NCBI GenBank assembly: GCA_964577955.1
Contig: CAZOAZ010000026.1
Location: 20,902 to 84,901 of the forward strand
DNA from: CADEEX01 sp964577955
GTDB lineage: Bacteria; Acidobacteriota; Vicinamibacteria; Vicinamibacterales; CAVVIG01
DNA: 64,000 nucleotides
Reading direction: 5' to 3'
Below the pieces are notes generated by a model, which was not told the origin of the DNA, made no database searches, and worked only from the letters and a program-made list of their open reading frames with translations. Position numbers and translations under genes: made by a program. Positions 34,327 to 41,458 of the stretch are shown here, in pieces. The stretch's first letter is position 1. Each line of letters begins with the position of its first letter.

Positions 34327-34902
34327 TTACGCTCGTCCGGCAAACTCCTTCGTCTCGGTGTGCACCTTGACCCGATCGCCTTCCTTCACGAACAGCGGCA
34401 CTCTGATTTCGAGTCCGGTTTCGAGCGTGGCCGCCTTGGTGACGCTGCCGCTGCTGGTGTCGCCGCGGACCGCCGGCTCGGTGTAGGTGACGGCGAGCTC
34501 GACGTGCGGCGGAAACTGTACGCCGATCGGGTTGCCGTTGTACTTGTGGATCTGCACCAGCACGTTGTCGACCAGCAGCAGCCGATCGTCGCCGACCGTT
34601 TCCGGTGACAGCGTCAGCGTCTCGTAGCTCTCCTGGTCCATGAAGTTGTACCCGTGGTTGTCGGTGTAGAGGTACGTGGCATCGATGCTGACGAGATCGG
34701 GCTCGTTGAACTTCTCGCCGGCCTTGAAGGTGCGGTCGAACACGGCGCGGGTCAGCAGGTTGCGCATCTTCACCCGCACCAGCGTCTGACCGCCGCGCGC
34801 GGTCGGCCGTGAGATCTCGACTTCCAGACAGTGATAGGGGGCGTTCTCGTACTCGAAAAACATCTTGCGCTTGATGTCGATCGCTTCAATCAGGCTGGGC
34901 AT
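34327..34902 (-). CDS. Elongation factor P-like protein (EfpL/YeiP-type loop)
   Basis: A 191-residue three-domain EF-P family protein: KOW-like domain I (1-65), OB domain II and OB domain III ending ETGLEIRVPLFVKEGDRVKVHTETKEFAGRA. The domain-I loop at about residues 31-39 reads SRPTARGGQT, close to the SPTARGAAT loop of YeiP/EfpL and unlike the PGKG loop of lysine-type EF-P; Arg at the tip replaces the modified Lys. Other parts (RNLLTRAVFDRTFKAGEKF) look like ordinary EF-P. It should ease translation through proline-rich stretches. Likely leaderless: TATGAT ends six bases before the ATG. Confidence 0.88.
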   Translation of the reverse strand: MPSLIEAIDIKRKMFFEYENAPYHCLEVEISRPTARGGQTLVRVKMRNLLTRAVFDRTFKAGEKFNEPDLVSIDATYLYTDNHGYNFMDQESYETLTLSPETVGDDRLLLVDNVLVQIHKYNGNPIGVQFPPHVELAVTYTEPAVRGDTSSGSVTKAATLETGLEIRVPLFVKEGDRVKVHTETKEFAGRA

Positions 34903-34908
34903 CGCTTG

Positions 34909-34914
34909 ATCATA
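34909..34914 (-). promoter_or_regulatory. -10 box of a likely leaderless EF-P-like gene
   Basis: TATGAT on the minus strand is separated from ATG 34902 by six bases. The adjacent GGCAGGCGGGG array starts two bases upstream of this box, so the -35 region is repeat DNA. Confidence 0.42.
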
Positions 34915-34915
34915 A

Positions 34916-35012
34916 GGGCAGGCGGGGCTGGCCGGGCAGGCGGGGCTGGCAGGGTGGCCAGGCGGGCCAGGCGGGGTCGGACACCGGAACGATCACCGGG
35001 TGTCTGACCCCG
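34916..35012. repeat. Composite repeat: GGCAGGCGGGG array plus GTCGGACACC inverted pair
   Basis: Words GGCAGGCGGGGCTGG repeat from 34916 to about 34972, followed by GGGGTCGGACACCGG (34973-34987) and GGGTGTCTGACCCC (34998-35011). It is an inverted counterpart of 31368-31470, so the two composites flank the peptidase and EF-P-like genes. Confidence 0.76.
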
Positions 35013-35094
35013 AGCCGTGTGGTCGAAAACAGTCGAGTGAGGCCGCCAAGTTGTGAGAAGGCCGTGACACGTCAAAAGGGATAAGCTGTCGCGC

Positions 35095-36165
35095 ATGACG
35101 ATCACACGCATCACCGTACTGGCCGGCCTGTTCGCTGCTGCCGGCGGGTCGCTCTGGCTGCAGGATTCGCGCGGGGCGCTGGCCCAGGCACCAGGACCCA
35201 AGCACCGGATGACCAAGATCACGGAGACCGTCTATCGCGCCGACGCACCCGGCACGCCGGGGATCAATTCGACCTCCTGGGTCTTCATCAACGACCAGGA
35301 CGTGCTCGTCACCGACTCGGAAGGCTCACCGGCCTCGGCGCGTTCGCTGCTCGCTGGCGTGGCCAGCGTCACCGACAAGCCGGTGCGCTATCTGGTCGAC
35401 ACGCACTTCCACATCGACCATGCCTACGGCAACGCGGCGCTTCCAGCCTCGGTGCAGATCATCGGGAGCGGTTTCACGCACCGGATGTTGACCGGTCCGG
35501 AGGCGCGGCAGGGCGTGACCTTCAAGAACTTCGTCGATCCGATGCCTGGCCGCATCGAGACGCTCAAGCAGCAGATTGCCGCAGAAGCCGATCCGCAGCG
35601 CAAGGCGACGCTGCAGGCGCAGCTGGCGGCCCAGGAGGCGACGCTGGCCGTCTATTCCGGCAACTTTCCGCTGCAGGCGCCGAACGTGACCGTGAACGGT
35701 TCGCTGTCGGTGTGGTCCGGGAAGAAGGAATTCCAAATCATGTGGCTCGGCCGCGCGCACACGGCGGGCGATCTGGTCGTCTACGTCCCCTCGGAAAAAG
35801 TGGCGGCCAACGGCGACATCCTGTTCAAGGCGACCGTCGGCTGGCAGGGTGACGCGTTCCCCAACGATCATCCCGCCACGCTCGACGCGTTGAAGAAGCT
35901 CGATCTCGAGCTGCTGCTGCCGGGCCACGGCGATCACATCCAGGGGCGCGCGGCGATCGACACGGCGATCACCAACATGCAGAACTATCTGCGCGAAGAG
36001 TGGCGTCAGGCGAGCGAGGCCAAGCGCGCCGGCGCCACGCCCGACGACGCCTTGAAGCGGATGGACATGAGCCGCTTCCGCGATGCCTACGGCAACGGCG
36101 TCACGCCGAGCCTCGCGGCGATTCGGCGGATCTACGAGATCCTTGATGGGAAGGCGGTCATGTGA
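35095..36165 (+). CDS. Exported metallo-beta-lactamase-fold hydrolase
   Basis: A 356-residue protein with a signal-like start (MTITRITVLAGLFAAAGGSLWLQ) and the MBL zinc motif THFHIDHAYGN (HxHxDH, about residues 103-108). Later ligands are His in GRAHTAGDLVVY, Asp in NGDILF and His in LLPGHGDHI. This matches SoxH/quinoprotein-relay-type or general hydrolase MBL proteins rather than true beta-lactamases. Substrate unknown. ATG 35095 lies just after ATAAGCT, a poor -10, with no clear ribosome binding site. It is followed by a palindromic word array and the histidine phosphatase gene. Confidence 0.85.
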   Translation: MTITRITVLAGLFAAAGGSLWLQDSRGALAQAPGPKHRMTKITETVYRADAPGTPGINSTSWVFINDQDVLVTDSEGSPASARSLLAGVASVTDKPVRYLVDTHFHIDHAYGNAALPASVQIIGSGFTHRMLTGPEARQGVTFKNFVDPMPGRIETLKQQIAAEADPQRKATLQAQLAAQEATLAVYSGNFPLQAPNVTVNGSLSVWSGKKEFQIMWLGRAHTAGDLVVYVPSEKVAANGDILFKATVGWQGDAFPNDHPATLDALKKLDLELLLPGHGDHIQGRAAIDTAITNMQNYLREEWRQASEAKRAGATPDDALKRMDMSRFRDAYGNGVTPSLAAIRRIYEILDGKAVM

Positions 36166-36169
36166 ACGG

Positions 36170-36370
36170 TGCGCCGTGCACGGTGCACGGTGCACGGTGC
36201 TGGTGCCGCGTGCGCGGTGCTGGGCGCGCGGTGCGGCACACGACGCTTGTTTCTTGAGTCGTGTGCCGGCGCGCGAGAAATGCGAGCGCGCCGCACCGAG
36301 CACGTCGCACCACGCACCGAGCACCTGCACCCTGCACCCTGCACCCTGCACCGCGCACCTAGCACCTATC
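36170..36370. repeat. Palindromic GGTGC/GCACC array with double central hairpin
   Basis: Left arm (36170-36234) is built from GTGCACGGTGC words, right arm (36293-36370) from GCACCTAGCACC/TGCACCC words in reverse orientation. The unique centre holds GGCACACGAC (36235-36244) and GTCGTGTGCC (36258-36267), a perfect 10-bp pair around a CTTGTTTCTTGA loop, then GGCGCGC (36268-36274) and GCGCGCC (36286-36292), a second perfect pair. Confidence 0.82.
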
Positions 36371-36382
36371 ACCGGCACTGAC

Positions 36383-37048
36383 ATGTCAACCCGCCTCTAT
36401 CTCGTCCGTCACGGCGCCACTCAGGAAGTCAGCGAGGATCGTTTTTCCGGCACCATCGACGTGCCGTTGTCGGACGTCGGGCGCGAACAGGCGGCGCGGC
36501 TGAATGCACGGCTGTCCGCCGAACGGTTCGCTGCGGTCTATGCGAGCCCGCTGATTCGTGCGCAGGACACGGCCCGAGTCGCTTCAAGCGGCTGGAATCT
36601 CGACGTGCGACCGGCCGAGGCTTTGCGTGAGATCGGTCATGGCCACTGGGAAGGGTTGCGGCGGCGGGAGGTCGAGGAACGATTCGCCCGCGAATTCGCC
36701 TTGTGGGAGGAAGACCCGTTCACCTTTGCGCCGACCGGTGGTGAGTCGGGCGCGGCTGTGCTCGCCCGCGCCCTCCCCGCGGTCCGCACGATCGTCGAAT
36801 CGCATCCCGATCAGCACGTGCTCGTGGTGTCGCACAAGGCGACGATTCGACTGATTTTGTGCGGTCTCCTTGGCATCGACGCCCGCGGCTACCGCGATCG
36901 GCTCGACCAGGCGCCCGCCTGCGTGAACATCCTGGACTTCAAGGACGCGGTGCACACCCGCCTGATCCTGTTCAACGACACCTCTCACTATCAGACGAAC
37001 GCGCCGCCGGAGCAGGCGCATCTCTCGACGTGGTGGCACGGGGCGTAG
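36383..37048 (+). CDS. Histidine phosphatase family protein (phosphoglycerate-mutase-like)
   Basis: A 221-residue cytosolic enzyme with the RHG motif in YLVRHGATQ (phospho-His about residue 9), an Arg in VYASPLIRAQDTA (about 60), Glu in LREIGHGHWEG (about 85) and the second catalytic His in VLVVSHKATIRLIL (about 153). The layout fits alpha-ribazole/phosphoglycerate-mutase-like phosphatases (cobC type), not the large dPGM; the substrate cannot be given. ATG 36383 starts it; in-frame codons upstream belong to the word array. The gene is enclosed on both sides by palindromic word arrays. Confidence 0.88.
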   Translation: MSTRLYLVRHGATQEVSEDRFSGTIDVPLSDVGREQAARLNARLSAERFAAVYASPLIRAQDTARVASSGWNLDVRPAEALREIGHGHWEGLRRREVEERFAREFALWEEDPFTFAPTGGESGAAVLARALPAVRTIVESHPDQHVLVVSHKATIRLILCGLLGIDARGYRDRLDQAPACVNILDFKDAVHTRLILFNDTSHYQTNAPPEQAHLSTWWHGA

Positions 37049-37055
37049 ACGAAAC

Positions 37056-37256
37056 GGTGCGCGGTGCGGCGTGCACGGTGCACGGTGCTGGTGCCGGGTG
37101 CGCGGTTGCTGTCCCGAACTTGTCGTGCGTGGTGCGCGCCGCGCCGATGATCAGAGCACAACGGCGGCGCGCGCGCACCGAGCACCTGTCACGCCGCACT
37201 CAGCACCTGCACCGTGCACCGTGCACCCAGCACCTGGCACCTCGCACCGAACCGTG
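37056..37256. repeat. Palindromic GGTGC/GCACC array with GC-rich central palindrome
   Basis: Left arm (37056-37131) has GTGCACGGTGC words, right arm (37172-37256) has CAGCACCTGCACC words in reverse orientation. Around the centre GGTGCGCGCC (37131-37140) opposes GGCGCGCGCGCACC (37166-37179), with a GATGATCAGAGC-type loop. It directly follows the histidine phosphatase gene and separates it from the lipoprotein gene. Confidence 0.78.
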
Positions 37257-37268
37257 GGCGCGCTCGCG

Positions 37269-37580
37269 CTATCGCCATCGCCCATCAACGTAGTACCAGC
37301 CCTTGCGCCCCTTCTCCCAGTGTCCCTTCATCCAGACGGCTTTCGCGCGAGGTTTCGCGGTCCAGCGTCCAGGTACCCAGTAGTAGCCGCGGCCGTTCCA
37401 GCGCTGGTAGCCGTCGATCCAGACGTAGCCAGGGCCCGGAGCGGCGAGGCGGGCCTCGATGATCGGCGGCGGCGGTCCGACGTTGACGTAGACGCGCCCG
37501 CGCGCGGGTGCGCACGCGGCGCTCAACGCCGCGCTCAGCACGACCGCCGAGAAGATCTGAGCAACTCTTCGATTCCGCAT
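37269..37580 (-). CDS. Small YXWXG-repeat lipoprotein
   Basis: A 103-residue lipoprotein with lipobox LSAAC (Cys about residue 23). The mature part has three aromatic repeats of the type GYVWIDGYQRWNGRGYYW, GRWTAKPRAKAVWMKGHW and GWYYVDGRW (WxxG/YxWxG repeats), as in short surface or envelope proteins of gram-negative bacteria. A perfect GGAGGTTGAG ribosome site precedes ATG 37580. Function unknown; probably structural. The long upstream in-frame extension has no signal peptide and is rejected. Confidence 0.75.
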   Translation of the reverse strand: MRNRRVAQIFSAVVLSAALSAACAPARGRVYVNVGPPPPIIEARLAAPGPGYVWIDGYQRWNGRGYYWVPGRWTAKPRAKAVWMKGHWEKGRKGWYYVDGRWR

Positions 37581-37746
37581 CTCAACCTCCTCCGCAACTT
37601 CTTTCAAGAGTGAGACCAACCGACCGTCGCCGACGTTACGTGCTCCGGTGTCGGTAATCTGGTGCTCCGGCCGCACTTAGCACTCTCGCACCTCGCACCG
37701 TACGGATCAGTCCTGTCCCCCGTGCGATACTGAGCCGTCCGCTTTC

Positions 37747-39042
37747 ATGGCCGGCGCCGACGCTCCACAAATCCCAGCATCACCGCAAGCCGGAACCCTC
37801 GCCTTCATGCTGCGGGCGTTCCGGTATCGCAACTACCGGCTCTTCTTCGGCGGACAAATCGTCTCGCTCACGGGCACCTGGATCACGACGACGGCGACGA
37901 GCTGGCTGGTCTACCGGCTCACCGGCTCGGCGCTACTCCTCGGCGTCGTCGGATTCGCGTCGCAGTTCCCCTCATTCCTGCTCACACCGTTTGCCGGAAT
38001 CTTCGTGGACCGCTGGAACCGCCATCGGCTGTTGATGGCCACGCAGACGCTCTCGATGCTCCAGTCGTTCGCGATGGCGGCGTTGACGCTGTCGGGAAGG
38101 ATGACGATCCCGTGGCTGATCGGGTTGAGCGTCTTTCAAGGCCTCGTCAACGCCTTCGATCTGCCGGGCCGCCAGGCATTCGTCGTCACCCTGGTCGAGG
38201 ATCGCCGTGATCTCGGCAACGCGATCGCGCTGAACTCGTCGATGTTCAACGCCGCACGGCTCCTCGGACCGAGCCTGGCCGCGGCGATCATCGACGTGGC
38301 CAACGAGGGCTGGTGCTTTCTGTTCGACGGCGTGAGCTTCCTGGCGGTGCTCGCCTCGCTCGCGGCCATGCGGGTCACGCCGCACCAGAAGGCGCCGAGT
38401 ACCGGCGTCAGTCCGTTGGCGCAGCTCAAAGAGGGGTTCGACTACGCGTATCAGTCGCGCGCGATTCGCTCGGTCATCACGCTCATCGCCCTGGTCTGCC
38501 TGGTCGGCGTTCCCTACATCGTCCTGATTCCGGTGTTCGCGACGACGATCTTGCACGGCGGGCCGCACACGCTCGGGTTCCTGATGGGCGCGTCGGGCGG
38601 CGGTGCGCTCCTCGGTGCGCTGTGGATGGCCTCGCGCCGGTCGATCACCGGACTCGAGCGGCTGATTCCCGCCGCGGCCGCGCTCTTCGGCGGCGGACTG
38701 ATCGGCTTCAGCTTCTCACGCGTCCTGGCGCTGTCGATTGCGTTGATGGTCGTCACCAGCTTCGGCTTCATGGTGCAGGTGGCCTCCAGCAACACGCTCC
38801 TTCAGACCGTCGTCGAGGATTCCAAACGCGGCCGCGTGCTCGGATTCTTCCTGATGGCCTACTTTGGAACGACGCCGTTCGGGAGTTTGATGGCCGGGTC
38901 GTTGTCTGAGCGGATCGGCGCGCCGTGGACGCTCGCGCTCGGTGGCGCCTGTTGCATCGCCGCCGCGATCTGGTTCGCGAGCAACCTGCACGCCTTCGAT
39001 GCTGAGCTGGTAGGGTCAGACAGGGGCCAGCCTGTTGTCTGA
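37747..39042 (+). CDS. MFS transporter (MFS_3/EntS-like)
   Basis: A 431-residue polytopic protein with 11-12 helices, starting after a short hydrophilic head with FRYRNYRLFFGGQIVSLTGTWITTTA, the entry motif of EntS-like MFS transporters (siderophore or drug exporters). The loop motif FVDRWNRHRLL (about residue 95) matches the MFS A motif GxxxDRxxR. Substrate unknown. The last ten residues (VGSDRGQPVV) come from the GTCAGACA repeat that starts before the stop codon, so the natural tail was probably shorter or different. Confidence 0.87.
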   Translation: MAGADAPQIPASPQAGTLAFMLRAFRYRNYRLFFGGQIVSLTGTWITTTATSWLVYRLTGSALLLGVVGFASQFPSFLLTPFAGIFVDRWNRHRLLMATQTLSMLQSFAMAALTLSGRMTIPWLIGLSVFQGLVNAFDLPGRQAFVVTLVEDRRDLGNAIALNSSMFNAARLLGPSLAAAIIDVANEGWCFLFDGVSFLAVLASLAAMRVTPHQKAPSTGVSPLAQLKEGFDYAYQSRAIRSVITLIALVCLVGVPYIVLIPVFATTILHGGPHTLGFLMGASGGGALLGALWMASRRSITGLERLIPAAAALFGGGLIGFSFSRVLALSIALMVVTSFGFMVQVASSNTLLQTVVEDSKRGRVLGFFLMAYFGTTPFGSLMAGSLSERIGAPWTLALGGACCIAAAIWFASNLHAFDAELVGSDRGQPVV

Positions 39043-39070
39043 CACCGACCTGGCACCAGCCTGACCCTAG
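39008..39070. repeat. GTCAGACA/GTCTGAC repeat overlapping the MFS stop codon
   Basis: AGGGTCAGACA (39012-39022) and TTGTCTGACACC (39035-39046), then GGCACCAGCCTGACCCTA, form imperfect inverted pairs. The MFS stop TGA (39040-39042) lies in the second half, so this element supplies the end of that gene. Confidence 0.7.
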
Positions 39071-39081
39071 TCAGCCTCAGC

Positions 39082-39618
39082 TTAGAGCGACGCGATGTCG
39101 GCGCGCGCTTCGGCCCGCGCCCGATCGGCTTCGACGGCCGCGTTCACGTCGGGTTTCAGTTCGCTGATCGCGTCCGCCAGCGATTTGCCTTTCTCGACGA
39201 GCCGATGCTTCAGGACCATGAACGGGACGTCGAGGTTCTGCGAGGCGTGGGCGACCGACGCAAAGTCTTCCGCGTTCGCAAAACCTTCCGACACGATGTC
39301 CATGTTGGCGCCCCGATTGAGCAGCGGTCTGATGCGCTCGTGCAGGGACGTTACGTTGACAGAGACGGTCGGGACGACCGGTGCGAAGGTTGTCGTCGCC
39401 GGGGCCGTTTCAGCTCGCCTTGGCGCAGCGACGCGGATCGGGCGCCTCACTGGCTCAGGCACGGCGACGGTTGCTTCCGGCGACCGATCACTCAACGGCG
39501 CGACCGCATCTGGCGCAATGCGAGGTTCCCGGGCCGTAACCGCGGTGCCGATCCAGACGCCGGCTGCGAATGTCGCGACGAAGCCGGCCGTGAGACCGGC
39601 AAGTTTGCCTCCACCCAT
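39082..39618 (-). CDS. Hypothetical protein with one N-terminal membrane anchor
   Basis: A 178-residue protein: a transmembrane or signal-anchor helix (LAGLTAGFVATFAAGVWIGTAV, residues about 5-26), a Pro/Ala/Arg-rich linker (about 27-100) and a helical C-terminal domain (MDIVSEGFANAEDFASVAHASQNLDVPFMVLKHRLVEKGKSLADAIS). This C-terminal part recurs in related acidobacteria but has no known function; it resembles a small helical bundle. The GGAGGTGAGCTC site before ATG 39618 makes the start firm; an extension to 39729 is rejected. A REP-like hairpin separates it from the Na/Pi cotransporter gene upstream. Confidence 0.65.
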   Translation of the reverse strand: MGGGKLAGLTAGFVATFAAGVWIGTAVTAREPRIAPDAVAPLSDRSPEATVAVPEPVRRPIRVAAPRRAETAPATTTFAPVVPTVSVNVTSLHERIRPLLNRGANMDIVSEGFANAEDFASVAHASQNLDVPFMVLKHRLVEKGKSLADAISELKPDVNAAVEADRARAEARADIASL

Positions 39619-39686
39619 GAGCTCACCTCCATGCTTGAGTTTCACCGAGTGGATGTGGTGCAAGAGTCGTGACGAATCCGACTCAA

Positions 39687-39713
39687 CGGACAGGCTAAAG
39701 CCTGTCCCTACCG
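39687..39713. repeat. REP-like hairpin downstream of the Na/Pi cotransporter gene
   Basis: GGACAGGC-TAAA-GCCTGTCC plus CTACCG, identical in stem and loop to the 5399 copy. Short GAGACTGAAGCC repeats follow to 39751. Confidence 0.72.
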
Positions 39714-39750
39714 CTGAGACTGAAGCCACCGCTGAGACTGAAGCCGGACT

Positions 39751-41352
39751 CTAGAGCGGGACATTTTTCAGCAGCAGCTCGGCGTAGCGCTGAATCATCC
39801 AGACGACGCGCTCGAAGAGGTTGGTGATTCTCAATAACAGCGCTTTCTCCTGGGTCGTGAGCGCCTGTTCGGGCGCGAGATGCATATTGCGGATGCCGGC
39901 CATCATCTCGCCGCGGTCGCTGCTCAGATTGAAGACCAGTTCGGCGCGATCGCGGTCCAGCGTCCGCGCCGCATCGCCGGCGAACATCAGCAGGAAGTCC
40001 AGCGCCTCGACGAAATTGCCAATCAGCGCGTCGAGCTTGGCGATGTCCTCGGTTGCTTCGATACTGGTCGCGAGCTGGTGCAGGGAGTCTTCGATCAGCT
40101 CGAGCAGCTTCTGGCGATTGTGCACGTTGCTGAGGCGTCCCGAGGTGGCTTCGTCCACGTGTTTGCCGACAATCGCGATGCAGAAGTGATCGATTTCGAG
40201 AAACAGGACGCTGAAACTGCGGCGCAGCGACGCGGCGTCGAAGTCGTGGCGCTCGGTCCGCTCCGCCCGCACCAGCGACAGATATTTGCGCGTGTTCTTC
40301 AGCACGCGCATCTGCTCGCGCTCGAGCAGGTCGATCGCCGTTTCCGGATCTTCGGCCGCTTCCATGTTGACGTATTTCGGATTCGAGAGCTGGTCGGTCT
40401 CGCTCGAGGGCCACGACTTCGCGACCAGCGCCTCGATCGGTTTCGCGAAAACCGCCGCGGCCGCCGCCATGGTACCGTTCAGAAGAAAGTTGACGGTGGC
40501 GAGTTGGAACGGCACGTCCTTCACGATCTTTGCGACGAGGGCCTGTACCAGCGGGATGTTGAACAGATCCTCGACGTAGAAGAGCGTCAGGAACAGGGTC
40601 GTGCCGGCAATCTTGAATCCGTCCTGGAAGCGGGCGACCTGCCGCAGCGTGCCGGTGCCGCCGCGGGTCAGCAGCATCCGCATCAGGGTCGAACCCAGGT
40701 TCGCGCCGTAGATCATCGTCATCGCTTCGGGCCGGGCGACGAGGCCGGCGTCGGCGAGCGCGACCGACATCACCGCCACGGCGGTCGTCGACTGCGTGAG
40801 GAACGAGGCCAGCGTGCCGAGCCCGAACGCCATCAGCGTCGATCCATTCCACGATCGCAGGAAGCGCGAAAACCAGTTCGCCTGTTCGAGGCCTGCGGCC
40901 GCCGCCGTCATGAGGTCGCTGCTGTAGAGCAGCAGCGCCACGCCGAGGACGACTGACCCGATGGCCCGCCAGCGGAACTCGTGGGACATCGAGAACGAAA
41001 TGCCCGACACGCCGACTGCCAGGAGCACGATGACGCGGATGTCGAGCGCGGTGGCGAAGACCAGTGCCGTCGTGCCGAGGTTCGCGAAGGCGACGATCGG
41101 CAGCGCCTGACCGAGCGCGATCATCCCGGTCGATGCCATGCTGCCCAGCACGACCGTGACCGCCGATGTGCTCTGCATGATCGCGCCCGAGGCAAGACCG
41201 ATCAGCGCGCACGACAGTCGGCTCTTGGTCGAGCGTCGGATCAGCGATCGCAACGTTCGTGACGTGCTCTCCTGAAGTCCGCGGCTGATGAGATCGAGGC
41301 CGAGGAAGCAGATGCCGACGCTCGCCGTCAGCAGCGCGAAGACGCTGTTCAT
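39751..41352 (-). CDS. Na/Pi cotransporter family protein with PhoU-like tail
   Basis: A 533-residue protein with about eight helices containing the two inverted family motifs, ASGAIMQSTSAVTVVL (about residue 60) and ASFLTQSTTAVAVM (about 185), the QSS/QST signatures of NptA-type Na+-phosphate cotransporters. The soluble C-terminus (about 350-533) is a helical PhoU-like bundle (LEREQMRVLKNTRKYLSL, IEDSLHQLATSIEATEDIAKLDALIG). It probably imports phosphate or a related anion using sodium; the tail may gate uptake. It appears to be a single-gene unit, with a REP-like hairpin and the anchor-protein gene downstream. Confidence 0.9.
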   Translation of the reverse strand: MNSVFALLTASVGICFLGLDLISRGLQESTSRTLRSLIRRSTKSRLSCALIGLASGAIMQSTSAVTVVLGSMASTGMIALGQALPIVAFANLGTTALVFATALDIRVIVLLAVGVSGISFSMSHEFRWRAIGSVVLGVALLLYSSDLMTAAAAGLEQANWFSRFLRSWNGSTLMAFGLGTLASFLTQSTTAVAVMSVALADAGLVARPEAMTMIYGANLGSTLMRMLLTRGGTGTLRQVARFQDGFKIAGTTLFLTLFYVEDLFNIPLVQALVAKIVKDVPFQLATVNFLLNGTMAAAAAVFAKPIEALVAKSWPSSETDQLSNPKYVNMEAAEDPETAIDLLEREQMRVLKNTRKYLSLVRAERTERHDFDAASLRRSFSVLFLEIDHFCIAIVGKHVDEATSGRLSNVHNRQKLLELIEDSLHQLATSIEATEDIAKLDALIGNFVEALDFLLMFAGDAARTLDRDRAELVFNLSSDRGEMMAGIRNMHLAPEQALTTQEKALLLRITNLFERVVWMIQRYAELLLKNVPL

Positions 41353-41458
41353 GAGCCGCCGCTCATTATGGACGAGGTGGCTCGTCGATGTTCGAATCGC
41401 ATGGGAGCAGCGTTGATGCCTTCAAGTATGCTTAGCAACTTTCATTGAGGACCCTTCC

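Noticed and set aside
31368..35012. Composite transposon
   Set aside because: Inverted composite repeats flank two genes, but no transposase and no target-site duplication were found.
36170..36370. CRISPR array
   Set aside because: Units of GGTGC words have irregular 9-12 base spacing, no unique spacers of equal length, and no cas gene is present.
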